Assembly: GCA_902532475.1 (NCBI GenBank)
Contig: CACAIE010000006.1
Coordinates: forward strand, 1 to 64,000
Direction: 5' to 3'
Origin: an uncultured SAR116 cluster alpha proteobacterium
GTDB taxonomy: Bacteria; Pseudomonadota; Alphaproteobacteria; Puniceispirillales; GCA-002684695
DNA: 64,000 bases
Below are positions 25,479 to 35,390 of the stretch, one piece after another. The notes beneath the pieces were generated by a model that was given only the letters and a program-made list of their open reading frames with translations, ran no database searches and was not told the DNA's origin. Position 1 is the first letter of the stretch. The number at the start of each line of letters is the position of its first letter. Both the position numbers and the translations under genes were made by a program.

Positions 25479-26207
25479 TTAAATATTAATAACTATTGTT
25501 ATTAACGCAATCAATATTAACATTAACAGTGCTGCTTTTCTGAAATAACCACTGCCTGATTGATTAAAGTATTTTGCCCCAAGCCATGTGAAACCAATAT
25601 AGATTGGAAACGCAAAAGTACTAACAATTAGCAAGTTAAAAGTCATCATTCCATAAACAAACTGTGTCAGTGTTGTTAACAAAGACATGCAGCCCATAGT
25701 TATAATGATATTTGACCTCGTTACTTCGGCATCATCATTTCTTGCCATCAATACGGTTACAAAAGGTGGCCCTCCTACACCTGCAGCACCATTGACCAAT
25801 CCAGAAAAACCACCACCCATTATCATTGTCCAAATGTTAATCACGCCTTTTGGCTTCCATCCGCTGGCGAGTAATGCAACCATCAATATTACCATTACAG
25901 AAATAAAAATCTTAATAATCTCAGGTTCTAAAGACACGACAAAATAAAATCCAATAGGAATAGTAAATAGAAGGGCCAAAATCATAGGTAAGACAACCTT
26001 TACTTCCCCTTTCTTTAAAGCTGGTGGCATTAAATACAATACAGTTGGTACTTCAACCAAATACATTATTACTAAACCTACCGCTGGTGTAAGTATATTG
26101 GACAAAATTGGAACCATTAAAAGAGCAGCGCCAAAACCTAAAAAACCTCTTAAAAACCCACCAAGAGCGATCGCTACCGAACATCCAATCAGGCCTAAAA
26201 AAGACAC
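25479..26207 (-). CDS. TauE/SafE-family sulfite/organosulfonate exporter-like permease
   Basis: A 242-residue membrane protein with about eight helices. The N-terminal GGFLRGFLGFGAALLMVPIL and the mid-protein GGGFSGLVNGAAGVGGPPFVTVLMARND are the two family repeat motifs. These proteins are thought to move sulfite, sulfoacetate or other anions out of the cell. Its position upstream of a cysQ-like gene is compatible with sulfur metabolism, but the substrate is not established. Confidence 0.85.
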   Translation of the reverse strand: MSFLGLIGCSVAIALGGFLRGFLGFGAALLMVPILSNILTPAVGLVIMYLVEVPTVLYLMPPALKKGEVKVVLPMILALLFTIPIGFYFVVSLEPEIIKIFISVMVILMVALLASGWKPKGVINIWTMIMGGGFSGLVNGAAGVGGPPFVTVLMARNDDAEVTRSNIIITMGCMSLLTTLTQFVYGMMTFNLLIVSTFAFPIYIGFTWLGAKYFNQSGSGYFRKAALLMLILIALITIVINI

Positions 26208-26328
26208 TTCTATTGGAAGTAAATCAATTATTAATTCGTTTATAAGTTGATAAAATATAAATAAACTTTTGTTAAATCTAGTTATATATTAGTTGTCTAT
26301 ACATAATAAAAAAAGAAATAATTAATAT

Positions 26329-26745
26329 ATGAGGCAATATAGTAATAAAATTCAAATCACTTCAAATGGTATTTGTATTAAAAATATCACTCAGTCGGTT
26401 AATAAAATTGTTTCGCAATCAGAAATTAAAAATGGAATAATAAACTTAAGTATCTTGAACACTACAGCTTCTCTCTTGATTCAAGAAAATGCTGACCCAG
26501 ACGTTTTGAAAGATATAGAGACATTTTTTAAGAAATTAGTATCCATGGATGAAAATTATAACCATTCTTCTGAGGGTTTAGATGATATGCCAGCACATAT
26601 AAAAGCCGCTCTTACCAATTCTAATTTAACTCTTAGTATAATTGACAGCAGCCTTCAATTGGGTGTTTGGCAATGTATTTATTTATTTGAGCACCGAATA
26701 ATCACGAAAACCAGAACGGTGTTGGTTCATATACTTGGAAGCTGA
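26329..26745 (+). CDS. YjbQ-family (UPF0047) secondary thiamine-phosphate synthase-like protein
   Basis: A 138-residue protein, the usual length. The C-terminal DDMPAHIKAALTNSNLTLSIID and LQLGVWQCIYLFEHR match the strongly conserved YjbQ core, which holds histidines and a glutamine around a metal site. Family members show weak thiamine-phosphate synthase activity; the physiological role is uncertain. It lies 45 bp upstream of the M24 gene and may be co-transcribed. Confidence 0.88.
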   Translation: MRQYSNKIQITSNGICIKNITQSVNKIVSQSEIKNGIINLSILNTTASLLIQENADPDVLKDIETFFKKLVSMDENYNHSSEGLDDMPAHIKAALTNSNLTLSIIDSSLQLGVWQCIYLFEHRIITKTRTVLVHILGS

Positions 26746-26790
26746 TATAAGGAGTTATTTAAATTAAAACAAAAGTATAGATTAATATTT

Positions 26791-27957
26791 ATGGAATTAA
26801 AATTGTTTGAAAATAGATTGGAAACTTTAAAATCAAAACTTGATTTTAATAACGTTGAGTTAGCGTTAATTACTGACGAGGACTCAATTTATTATTTTAC
26901 TGGATACTATGATTATCTTCACATGGATTTTGGCAGGCCTACAATTTTGTTTGTTTCTCCTGAAAAAGGCAGTCAATTAATTACTCCAGAAATGGAACGC
27001 CATATGGCTAAGGCTTCAGCTCAGGTTGATAAAATAAGTTTTTGGAACGATGGGAAGGGTGAAGAATGGCGTGAAAATCTTCCTGAAATTTTAAATAATG
27101 TAAACACTGTTGCTTTTGAACCAAATTTAATGCCACCCTTGGTTCAAAACTTTATTAAAAATTATTTAGTTGAACTAAACACTATAGACTTAGTCCCAAT
27201 TATTTCTGAAATCCGCATGATAAAATCTGCAGAAGAATTAAACTTAGCTCGCCATGCAGGGCAGGTTGCTATTGCAATGATGAATGCAGGACATGAAGCA
27301 ATAAATGATGGTGTTGCAGAATATGAAGTTGCTATAGCTACCTCTCAGGCAGGAACAAGGATGGCAGCAGAATTACTAAATAAATATTATGATGACGATA
27401 GAATGTCTCCAAATACCCATTTTCTTCAAATTATGTCATCTGGTGATAGTATATCGATGCCACATCGAAGGGCTTCAAATAAAGTGATGAAATTTGGTGA
27501 GCCGGTTTTTTTATGCTTTTGTGGAATGACTAATTTCAATCGTTTTAAATTAGGCTTTGATCGTACATTTTGGATTGGAAAAATTCAAAATAGCCAACAA
27601 GAAAAAGTTTATGATATAGCAATTAAAAGTCAGTCAGCTGCTCTATCAAAATTGAAACCAGGCGCAATGGCTGAAGAGATACATAAAGCTTATTCTGAGG
27701 TTATTCAGGATGCTGGCTTTGAATACCCATTTAGATGTGGCAGGGCTACGGGCTATAGTTTTTTAGAAAAACCACAAATTGTTTCTGGTGACAAAACTGT
27801 TATAAAACCAGGTATGGTTTTAGCAATTGATGGTTCTGTAACATTTAATTCAAAGTTTAGAGTTCAAGTTGGAGATAGTTTTATAGTTACTGAAGATGGA
27901 TATGAGTGTATAACTCCTTATCCTAAAAAGATTAATGAAGTAATAATTAAAGATTAA
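26791..27957 (+). CDS. Creatinase/ectoine-hydrolase-like M24 family protein with degenerate metal site
   Basis: A 388-residue protein with the creatinase N-terminal domain (about 1-150: ITDEDSIYYFTGYYDY) and the C-terminal pita-bread M24 fold (SAEELNLARHAGQVAI onward). The canonical metal ligands of aminopeptidase P are not recognisable: the DxG site reads LCFCGM, the HGxG site reads RATGYSF, and the last two glutamates read AIDGS and RVQVGDSF. Creatinase itself is a metal-independent member, so a hydrolase of a small C-N compound (creatine, ectoine or similar) is more likely than a peptidase. It is followed 3 bp later by an SDR gene. Confidence 0.8.
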   Translation: MELKLFENRLETLKSKLDFNNVELALITDEDSIYYFTGYYDYLHMDFGRPTILFVSPEKGSQLITPEMERHMAKASAQVDKISFWNDGKGEEWRENLPEILNNVNTVAFEPNLMPPLVQNFIKNYLVELNTIDLVPIISEIRMIKSAEELNLARHAGQVAIAMMNAGHEAINDGVAEYEVAIATSQAGTRMAAELLNKYYDDDRMSPNTHFLQIMSSGDSISMPHRRASNKVMKFGEPVFLCFCGMTNFNRFKLGFDRTFWIGKIQNSQQEKVYDIAIKSQSAALSKLKPGAMAEEIHKAYSEVIQDAGFEYPFRCGRATGYSFLEKPQIVSGDKTVIKPGMVLAIDGSVTFNSKFRVQVGDSFIVTEDGYECITPYPKKINEVIIKD

Positions 27958-27960
27958 TGA

Positions 27961-28722
27961 ATGTCTAAAAATGTATTAATAACTGCGGGTGCTTCTGGAA
28001 TTGGTAAAGCAATGGCAGAAGCATTTGAAAAAAATGGAGATAGTATCTGGATTGTAGATAGTGATAGAGAAGCCATTGAAAAATGTTCAAATAATTGGAA
28101 TAAATCCATTTTAGATGTTCGCGATGAAAAATCAATTTTGAAGCTGTTTGAAGAAATCAAACTAAAGTGGAAAGGCGTTGATGTTCTTTGTGCGAATGCT
28201 GGTATAAAGGGTCCAACTTCTTTGATCGAAAACATTAGTTTAGAAGAGTGGAAAGATTGCTTAGATATCAATCTTGATGGTGTATTCTTGTTTTCAAAAT
28301 TAGTTGCACCTATTATGAAAAAACAGAGATCAGGTTCCATAATCATAACTTCGTCAACAGCTGGAATTTTTGGTTTTAGTCATAGATCACCTTACGTAAC
28401 TTCGAAATGGGGTGTTATAGGGTTAATGAAATCATTGGCTATAGAGCTTGGTTCCTATGACATAAGAGTAAATGCAATTTGTCCTGGATCAGTGGAGGGT
28501 GAACGCTTAGAAAAAGTTGTAGAAGCTGAAATAGCATCAAAGAGAATGACCCGGGAAGAGATCTATAATGCTTACACTGCAGGCACTTCTATGAAAAAAT
28601 TAATTAAAGCTGAAGATATTGCAAATATGGCTCTATTTTTATCAGGTCATGGTTCAAGATTAGTGAGTGGACAAGTTATAGCTGTGGATGGGCATACGGA
28701 AGTTCCTGACCCTAAAGTTTAA
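27961..28722 (+). CDS. Short-chain dehydrogenase/reductase (SDR)
   Basis: A 253-residue classical SDR. It has the NAD(P)-binding TAGASGIGKAMAEAF, the structural NAG (CANAGIKGP), the active-site serine in ITSSTAGIFG and the YVTSK catalytic Tyr-x-x-x-Lys. INLDGVFLFSKLV and VNAICPGSVEG complete the fold. An aspartate at the end of beta2 (IVDSD) suggests NAD preference. It immediately follows the M24 gene and precedes a Dpp-type ABC importer, so it probably acts on a product of the imported compound. Confidence 0.92.
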   Translation: MSKNVLITAGASGIGKAMAEAFEKNGDSIWIVDSDREAIEKCSNNWNKSILDVRDEKSILKLFEEIKLKWKGVDVLCANAGIKGPTSLIENISLEEWKDCLDINLDGVFLFSKLVAPIMKKQRSGSIIITSSTAGIFGFSHRSPYVTSKWGVIGLMKSLAIELGSYDIRVNAICPGSVEGERLEKVVEAEIASKRMTREEIYNAYTAGTSMKKLIKAEDIANMALFLSGHGSRLVSGQVIAVDGHTEVPDPKV

Positions 28723-28805
28723 TGTGTTCATAAAAAACTTACTTTTTATTTCACTTTTTGAGATTCTATGTTTAATTAATTTCTAAAAAATTATTATAAA
28801 GTTTT

Positions 28806-29801
28806 ATGCACCCAATTATTGCTACATTAATAAAAAGAATAGGACTTGGATTCGTCTCATTATTTTTTGTGAGCTTAATTATTTTTAGTTCATTAAATCT
28901 TTTGCCAGGTGATTTTGTTGAAGCTGTTTTAGGGCAGTCCAGAACTGAAGAAACTGTTGCAACTTTTAGAAAAGAACTTGGATTAGATAAGCCCTTTCAC
29001 ATAAGGTATGTAAAATGGCTTTCGGCAGCAGTCCAAGGCGATCTTGGTAGTACGTTTTCAGGAAGAAATGCGAGTTATGCAAACCAACCTCAGCAGAGTA
29101 CTGCAAGAACAGTGACAGGTTTATTAAAGCCAAGGCTTTACAATACGTTTTTTCTTGCTGCTATGACGGCCCTGATAGCCGTTCCTCTATCATTATTTTT
29201 AGGTATAACTGCAGCTTTATATAGAAATACTTTTTATGATAGGACTGTTAATGCTTCGGCATTAGCAACAATTTCAATGCCAGAATTTTTTGTGGCGTAT
29301 ATATTAATTATTTGTTTGGCATCAATATACCAAATTTTTCCTTCTCTTTCTAATGTGACGGCATCAACTCCATTTTTTGAGAGAGTGTATCTGTCTATTT
29401 TACCTGCACTAACCCTAACTCTTGTAACGGTTGCCCATATGATGAGAATGACAAGGGCGGCTATTATTAATCTTCTGTCTTCCCCCTATATTGAAATGGC
29501 TCAGCTGAAAGGCTTGTCAAGGTCAAAAGTTATTTTAGAACACGCCCTTCCAAATGCATGGGCACCTATAGCAAATATAATAGCATTTAATCTAGCTTAT
29601 CTAATTGTTGGAGTTGTAGTAGTAGAGGTTGTATTTGTATATCCTGGTGTAGGTCAATTGATGGTTGATTCTGTTATTAAAAGAGATATTCCAGTTGTTC
29701 AAGGATGCGCATTGGTTTTTGCTTTGACCTATATTCTTCTTAATTTAATTGCTGATGTAATTTCAATAATTACCAATCCAAGGCTGTTGTATCCAAAATG
29801 A
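28806..29801 (+). CDS. ABC transporter permease, DppB/OppB type
   Basis: A 331-residue permease with about six helices. The first helix is followed by LPGDFVEAVLGQSRTEE, as in DppB. The coupling loop is YIEMAQLKGLSRSKVILEHALPNAWAPI, and the C-terminal VVVVEVVFVYPGVGQLMVDSVIKRD is diagnostic. It overlaps the next permease start by 4 bp. Transporters of this class import oligopeptides, opines, glutathione or other small solutes. Confidence 0.93.
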   Translation: MHPIIATLIKRIGLGFVSLFFVSLIIFSSLNLLPGDFVEAVLGQSRTEETVATFRKELGLDKPFHIRYVKWLSAAVQGDLGSTFSGRNASYANQPQQSTARTVTGLLKPRLYNTFFLAAMTALIAVPLSLFLGITAALYRNTFYDRTVNASALATISMPEFFVAYILIICLASIYQIFPSLSNVTASTPFFERVYLSILPALTLTLVTVAHMMRMTRAAIINLLSSPYIEMAQLKGLSRSKVILEHALPNAWAPIANIIAFNLAYLIVGVVVVEVVFVYPGVGQLMVDSVIKRDIPVVQGCALVFALTYILLNLIADVISIITNPRLLYPK

Positions 29802-30721
29802 GTAAATTAGATAACCAGTATTCTGCCAAAGATGAAGTTGCAACTGTCTTTATTAGGCGAACATTTTTTCAGCGCGCATTAATAACCTTAAAGAAAGCTC
29901 CCTTTACTGCATGGCTTGGGATGACAATTGTCTGTGTTTATATTTTTGTAGCTGTTTTTGCTCCTTTTATTGCTCCATACGGCGAAGCTCAAATTTTTAA
30001 AGATCCTTATGCTCCATGGGACGAAATTCATGTTTTTGGAACTGATAGGCTGGGAAGAGATATTTTAAGCCGTTTGATTTATGGTGCTAGAAACACAATG
30101 GGAATTGCAATTCTAACAACGTTATTGGCATTTATAATTGGCGGTGGCTTGGGTTTGCTTGCAGCAATCTTAAGAGGTTGGGTTGATCAGTTTTTAGCAC
30201 GGTTTGTTGATATACTTATGGCAATTCCAAGCTTAATTTTTGCGCTGATGTTACTGTCGATATTTGGGTCAACGGCTTTCAATTTAATTATAATTATAGC
30301 TGTATTAGATTCTACCAGAGTATTTAGGTTATCCAGAGCTGTGGGGATGAATGTTGCGGTTATGGAGTACGTCGAAGCCGCTCGGCTTCGAGGGGAAAAA
30401 ATTAGTTGGATCATGGGAAGAGAAATTTTACCTAATATTTTACCACCTCTTGTCGCAGAGTTTGGTCTGAGGTTTTGCTATGTTTTTTTAATGATTGCTT
30501 CTTTATCCTTTTTGGGAGTTGGAATTCAGCCACCAACCGCAGACTGGGGATCTATGGTAAGAGAGACAGGAGAATTAATACAATATGCGCAATATGATAT
30601 AACCGCTGCGATGACGCCAATACTTCCGGCGGCAGCAATTGGTATATTAACTATAGGTGTAAACTTTGTTGTTGATTGGTTTTTATATTTAACAAGTGGG
30701 CTAAAAGATGAGCACAAATAA
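29798..30721 (+). CDS. ABC transporter permease, DppC/OppC type
   Basis: A 307-residue permease. An N-terminal cytoplasmic stretch and first helix are followed by HVFGTDRLGRDILSRLIYGARN, the hallmark of DppC. The coupling loop is EYVEAARLRGEKISWIMGREILPNILPPL. The end GVNFVVDWFLYLTSGLKDE is slightly altered from the usual NLLGDWLRD. Its 3' end overlaps the ATPase gene by 14 bp. Confidence 0.93.
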   Translation: MSKLDNQYSAKDEVATVFIRRTFFQRALITLKKAPFTAWLGMTIVCVYIFVAVFAPFIAPYGEAQIFKDPYAPWDEIHVFGTDRLGRDILSRLIYGARNTMGIAILTTLLAFIIGGGLGLLAAILRGWVDQFLARFVDILMAIPSLIFALMLLSIFGSTAFNLIIIIAVLDSTRVFRLSRAVGMNVAVMEYVEAARLRGEKISWIMGREILPNILPPLVAEFGLRFCYVFLMIASLSFLGVGIQPPTADWGSMVRETGELIQYAQYDITAAMTPILPAAAIGILTIGVNFVVDWFLYLTSGLKDEHK

Positions 30722-32333
30722 TACAGATAGTTCAATTTTGCTTGAAATGAAAAATGTATCTATCGAGGGATACAGTGACGAGTCATGGCATCCTATTATA
30801 AATCAAGTAGATCTAAGTATAAGAAGAGGGGAGGTTTTGGGTTTGATTGGAGAGTCAGGTGCGGGAAAATCAACGCTTGGATTGGCTGCCATGGGTTTTG
30901 TGAGGTCAGGGTGTAGATTTACTGGGGGCTCTGTTTTATTCAATGGGAAAGACTTAACAAAAATGAACGAAAGAGAAAAACAAAAACTTTGGGGTACCAA
31001 GTTTTCTTATGTTGCTCAATCTGCAGCGGCAGCATTCAATCCAGCCCATAGACTAATAAATCAAACGATAGAGGCTTCCGTGAGCCATGGCATTGGTAAA
31101 CAAGATCAACTTCAAAGGGAGGCTATTAAGCTGTATAGAGAGATGCAATTGCCAAATCCTGAAGAAATTGGTGATCGTTACCCACATCAGGTTTCGGGTG
31201 GTCAGCTTCAAAGAACAATGACAGCGATGGCTATGACATCAAAACCAGATTTAATAATTTTTGACGAACCTACAACAGCCTTAGACGTAACTACGCAGGT
31301 TAACGTTCTAGCAACCATTCGTAATATAGTTAAAGAGCATAATACTGCGGCAATATACATTACTCACGACCTTGCAGTAGTTGCTCAAATGGCAGACAGA
31401 ATTCAGGTTCTGCGTTATGGTGATACCATTGAGGAATCTGAAACTAATAACATGTTAAAAACTCCTAAAGAAGACTACACAAAATCACTTTGGGCTGTCA
31501 GGTCAATAAAGAAAAAAGAAAAGAAAACCACAGACAGCATTTTAAGTATTGAAAATGTTGATGCTTCATATGGCTCAGGTCCAAAAGTACTTCAAAATGT
31601 TTCAATTAATGTTCCTAAAGGTGGCACAGTTGCAATTGTTGGAGAGTCTGGATCAGGTAAATCTACTACTGCTAGAGTGATTACTGGTTTATTGCCTCCT
31701 CAAAAGGGAAGAATATTTTTTGAGGGTAAAAAGTTGGAAGCTAACTTAGATGAAAGGTCAAAAGAAAACTTAAGGCGAATTCAGATGATTTATCAATCTC
31801 CTGATACTTCCATGAACCCAAGGCACACAGTTAAAGATATTGTTGGCAGGCCACTCGAGTTTTACCATAATATGAAAGGCAATGAGTATTCAAAAAGAGT
31901 AATAGAGCTTTTAAATTTGATAGAATTAGACGAAAGCTTCATTGATAGATTGCCTAGTGAACTATCTGGCGGTCAAAAACAAAGAATTTGTATTGCTAGG
32001 GCTTTGGCAGCTGAACCCGAGTTAATTATTTGTGATGAAGTGACTTCTGCATTGGATCAAATTGTCCAGGAGGGCATCCTCAAACTTTTACTTAGATTGC
32101 AAAGTGAATTTAATATTTCATATATTTTTATTACTCATGATATAGCAACTGTGAAAGCAATCTCAGATGAAGTTGTAGTAATGCATAACGGATACGTTGT
32201 AGAGCAAGGAATGAAAAGTAAAATTTTTTCTCCTCCACATCCTGACTATACAAAATTACTTTTATCTTCTGTTCCAGAAATGGATCCAAAATGGCTAACA
32301 AAGATATTGTCTTCCCAGAAAAGTAAATATTAA
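30708..32333 (+). CDS. ABC transporter ATP-binding protein, DppD-DppF fusion
   Basis: A 541-residue protein with two complete ABC domains. The first has Walker A GESGAGKST, signature VSGGQLQR and Walker B LIIFDEPTTALD. The second, from about residue 275, has [17 protein letters not shown] and LIICDEVTSALD. Each is followed by the oligopeptide-type C-terminal helix (PHPDYTKLLL in the second). Fused ATPases of this kind supply both nucleotide-binding domains for a DppBC pair. The stop overlaps the convergent hydrolase gene by 4 bp. The matching binding protein is likely the gene at 33716. Confidence 0.93.
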   Translation: MSTNNTDSSILLEMKNVSIEGYSDESWHPIINQVDLSIRRGEVLGLIGESGAGKSTLGLAAMGFVRSGCRFTGGSVLFNGKDLTKMNEREKQKLWGTKFSYVAQSAAAAFNPAHRLINQTIEASVSHGIGKQDQLQREAIKLYREMQLPNPEEIGDRYPHQVSGGQLQRTMTAMAMTSKPDLIIFDEPTTALDVTTQVNVLATIRNIVKEHNTAAIYITHDLAVVAQMADRIQVLRYGDTIEESETNNMLKTPKEDYTKSLWAVRSIKKKEKKTTDSILSIENVDASYGSGPKVLQNVSINVPKGGTVAIVGESGSGKSTTARVITGLLPPQKGRIFFEGKKLEANLDERSKENLRRIQMIYQSPDTSMNPRHTVKDIVGRPLEFYHNMKGNEYSKRVIELLNLIELDESFIDRLPSELSGGQKQRICIARALAAEPELIICDEVTSALDQIVQEGILKLLLRLQSEFNISYIFITHDIATVKAISDEVVVMHNGYVVEQGMKSKIFSPPHPDYTKLLLSSVPEMDPKWLTKILSSQKSKY

Positions 32334-33508
32334 CTACCTGTTTGTTTGCAAATTTCTAAACATAAAAGCGAAAAATTCTTTTCATTGCTTATGCTCAAAG
32401 GTTGCTTTCTTGAAGAAAGCATCACTATTGATACTTCATTGATTGGGTCTATCCAAATCCACTGGCCATGAATTCCGATTGCACAAATTTCTTTATTATC
32501 CAATCCTGATTGATACCATTTTGATCGATAGCCCCCCTTAGGAAACAATCTACCAACCTCTTTATTTGGCCAGGGGTATTTATTTTCATAGTCAATTAGA
32601 TTTGCCATTACATCTTCTGAAATGATTTGTTTCCCCTCTAAAGAGCCTTTGCACCTAACCATTTCGGCAACTTTAGTTAAATCATTGGAAGTCATGCAAA
32701 TGCCACCGGCAGTTCGAGGAGAGTCTTCATGGTCAAGAGTTACATAGGCATCAGCATTTGGTTTGCATTTTTGATATATTTCATTTGCGAACAAGTTTGA
32801 AAACTTTGTTTCTGTTACTCTTTCAATAATCCATCCTAGAAGATCAGTATTTGGTGAACAATATTGATATTTTTCACCATGATTGATTTCAGATTTGGGT
32901 ATCAGTTTTAAAAATCCCTTTAAGCCAACCCTGTTTTTTGATGTATGTGGATTAAAGCCTGTGGCTTCTCTGTAGAGTTTAAATAATCCTGTTTTATCAA
33001 GGTAGTCTTCTTTAAAGTTTGAAGAAACAGTCATGTCTAATAAATTTCTTATAGTAGAATTTTTATATGCGCTTTCTCCTACTTCGGGAATGTAAAATGT
33101 AATTTTTTTATTTGGTTTTATAAGACTTTTGTTTATAAGAATGCCAGCCATTAAGCTAGTTAGGGACTTAGAAACTGAAAAAAGGATATGTTGATTATTT
33201 TTAAGGTTGAGATCATTGTGCCATTCAAAAATTTTTTTTCCTTTTTTTATTATTAAAAAACTATCTGAAAAACTTTTTTGCAAAAAATCAGTAATTTTTA
33301 TCTCTTCCTTATACTTATTAGTAAATTTTAACGAACTTAGATCCTCTAATTTACTTTGAACATTTTTTGGCTTTTCACCTTTTTTTATTATTGAAACAGG
33401 TAAAATATTTCTAACATTAGAAAACGCTATTCTGTTGTGTGGGTAAGTTCTCCAATTGCTCAATGAAAAACTTTGATGTTTATTATCATTCTGTCTATCT
33501 AGTTTCAT
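32330..33508 (-). CDS. Serine hydrolase, class C beta-lactamase fold
   Basis: A 392-residue protein. SVSKSLTSLMAG supplies the SxxK catalytic serine and lysine near residue 130. YQYCSPNTDLLGW fits the Tyr-x-Ser/Asn motif, and IGIHGQWIWIDP supplies the HxG-type third motif. There is no signal peptide, so a cytoplasmic esterase or amidase is more likely than a secreted beta-lactamase. It lies on the opposite strand between an ABC importer and its presumed binding protein, so it may cleave the imported compound; that is inference. Confidence 0.87.
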   Translation of the reverse strand: MKLDRQNDNKHQSFSLSNWRTYPHNRIAFSNVRNILPVSIIKKGEKPKNVQSKLEDLSSLKFTNKYKEEIKITDFLQKSFSDSFLIIKKGKKIFEWHNDLNLKNNQHILFSVSKSLTSLMAGILINKSLIKPNKKITFYIPEVGESAYKNSTIRNLLDMTVSSNFKEDYLDKTGLFKLYREATGFNPHTSKNRVGLKGFLKLIPKSEINHGEKYQYCSPNTDLLGWIIERVTETKFSNLFANEIYQKCKPNADAYVTLDHEDSPRTAGGICMTSNDLTKVAEMVRCKGSLEGKQIISEDVMANLIDYENKYPWPNKEVGRLFPKGGYRSKWYQSGLDNKEICAIGIHGQWIWIDPINEVSIVMLSSRKQPLSISNEKNFSLLCLEICKQTGS

Positions 33509-33601
33509 CTTAAAACGCCCCTAGTTTTTAAATTAATTATCAATATGCTTTGGGAGTATTGTGTTTACAAGAAATTTTAACATTTAAAAAATGATTAAAC
33601 C

Positions 33602-33629
33602 TTGATAAAAAACTGCAAATATGTATTTA
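33602..33629 (+). promoter_or_regulatory. Candidate sigma-70 promoter upstream of the Dpp-type binding protein
   Basis: TTGATA and TATTTA are separated by 16 bp, ending 87 bp before the GTG start. The match is moderate and the region is AT-rich, so chance similarity is possible. Confidence 0.3.
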
Positions 33630-33715
33630 TGATACCCATGGAATATCAAATTTTAGTAAAAACTAGTTTTGCTTAGTTATAATTCTTTAATTTCAAATTC
33701 AAAGGGAGAGAATAA

Positions 33716-35326
33716 GTGTATACAATTGAAAAGTTAAAAGGGCTTTTTGCAACCGGTCAGATAGGTAGACGTGATTTTATACAAGGAGCTGTGGCCCTGG
33801 GCGCAACAATTTCAGCTGCGACATCAATGTCTTCTTCTGTTCTGGCGTCAACACCTAAAAAAGGTGGAACTTTAAGACTTGCAATCAGTTCAGGAACTAC
33901 AACAGACATTTTAGATATGTCAGTATCAACCGGAGCGGTCTCAGAACTAGTCCATGGGTATGCTATCTATAACAATATTGTTGAAATCGGTGCAGATGGA
34001 TCTGTTGTACCTGAGTTGGCAGAGACAATGGAAACTGATGACGCAAAAACTTGGAGATTTAAAGTTCGAAAAGGTGTTGAATGGCATAATGGTAAATCTC
34101 TAGATGTTAATGATTTGATGGCTTCAGTTAATTACCATCGAGGCGATGACAGCAAATCATCTATTAAAGGACAATTAGCGGAGATTTCCGATGTTAGAGC
34201 TGACGGAGACTATTTAGTTATAGAGCTCAATGGTCCAAACTCAGATTTCCCTGTTATGCTAAGTGATTATCATGCCCCTGTTCAAATTGGTGGCTCAGAT
34301 GGCAAACTTGTTGATCCATTAGCTGGCATTGGAACAGCCGGTTATGTGAAAAAAGAATATAATCCTGGTGTGAATGCTTCTTTTACTAGAAATCCTAATT
34401 ATTGGAAATCAGGACACGCGCATTTTGATGAGATAGAAACAACAATCGTTGCTGATGCAACAGCCAGGCAGCAAGCATTAATGACTGACCAGGTTGACTG
34501 TATTGATGATGTTTCTGCGCCTACTGCGAATTTATTAAAGCGTAATCAGCAGCTAGAATTATTATCTGTTACTGGGACAATGCATAGAGTTTTTGCCATG
34601 CGTTTAGACACGCCGCCATTTGATAATAATGATGTTAGGTTGGCTATTAAGTATGCTGCAAGAAGACAAGAAATGGTTGATAAAGTATTGCTTGGTTATG
34701 GTCAGATTGGTAATGATCATTCTATTTCGCCAACTCAGAAATATTTTAACACAGACTTAGCCCAAAGAGAGTTTGATGCTGAAAGAGCTCGTTATCATTG
34801 GAAAAAAACAGGCATTGGCGACAAGCCTGTTGTTGTCCATGCATCAGGTGCTTCACTTGATGGTTCTGTTGATGTTGCTCTTTTACTTCAGGCATCTGCA
34901 AAAGAATGTGGAATTAATCTAGAAGTTAAGAAAGAGCCAAATGATGGATACTGGTCTAATGTTTGGAATAAACCTGGGGTTGGAATGTGTACTTCATATT
35001 GGAGTGGTAGACCGACACCTGATTGGATGTTCTCAACATGTTGTATTGCTGCTTCTGAGTGGAATGACATGGCATGGAGGGACACACCAGCTGCAAATGC
35101 TTTTAACACTCTTGTAACGGCAGCAAAAGGTGAACTCGATGATAAGAAGAGACATGATATGTATTTTGAGTGTCAAAGACTTATGAATGAAGACGCAGGT
35201 TATTTAACATGGTCTTATGGTCAAAATCTTTCTGCGCATAACAAGAGGCTTGCTCACCCATCTCAAGTTGCAGGTAATTGGCATTTAGATGGATGTAAAA
35301 TTACAGAACGTTGGTGGTTTGCTTAA
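33716..35326 (+). CDS. Extracellular solute-binding protein, family 5 (Dpp/Opp type)
   Basis: A 536-residue binding protein with a GTG start, supported by the AAAGGGAGAG ribosome binding site five bases upstream. The N-terminus has a twin-arginine-like signal, GRRDFIQGAVALGA, ending near VLAS-TP. The mature protein contains the family 5 signature region (LAETMETDDAKTWRFKVRKGVEWHNGKSL) and RNPNYWKSGHAHFDEI. It delivers ligand to the permease/ATPase set at 28806-32333. A terminator follows directly. The Tat-type signal suggests folding before export, common in this family in alphaproteobacteria. Confidence 0.92.
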   Translation: MYTIEKLKGLFATGQIGRRDFIQGAVALGATISAATSMSSSVLASTPKKGGTLRLAISSGTTTDILDMSVSTGAVSELVHGYAIYNNIVEIGADGSVVPELAETMETDDAKTWRFKVRKGVEWHNGKSLDVNDLMASVNYHRGDDSKSSIKGQLAEISDVRADGDYLVIELNGPNSDFPVMLSDYHAPVQIGGSDGKLVDPLAGIGTAGYVKKEYNPGVNASFTRNPNYWKSGHAHFDEIETTIVADATARQQALMTDQVDCIDDVSAPTANLLKRNQQLELLSVTGTMHRVFAMRLDTPPFDNNDVRLAIKYAARRQEMVDKVLLGYGQIGNDHSISPTQKYFNTDLAQREFDAERARYHWKKTGIGDKPVVVHASGASLDGSVDVALLLQASAKECGINLEVKKEPNDGYWSNVWNKPGVGMCTSYWSGRPTPDWMFSTCCIAASEWNDMAWRDTPAANAFNTLVTAAKGELDDKKRHDMYFECQRLMNEDAGYLTWSYGQNLSAHNKRLAHPSQVAGNWHLDGCKITERWWFA

Positions 35327-35344
35327 AAAACTCATTAAAGTTAA

Positions 35345-35377
35345 AAAAGAGCGGTAATTTTTACCGCTCTTTTTTTT
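35345..35377 (+). terminator. Rho-independent terminator/attenuator after the binding-protein gene
   Basis: AAGAGCGGTAA and TTACCGCTCTT form a perfect stem followed by a run of eight Ts. The next start codon is only 14 bp downstream, so read-through would set the ratio of binding protein to the enolase-superfamily enzyme. Confidence 0.88.
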
Positions 35378-35390
35378 GTTAGGCAAAGCA

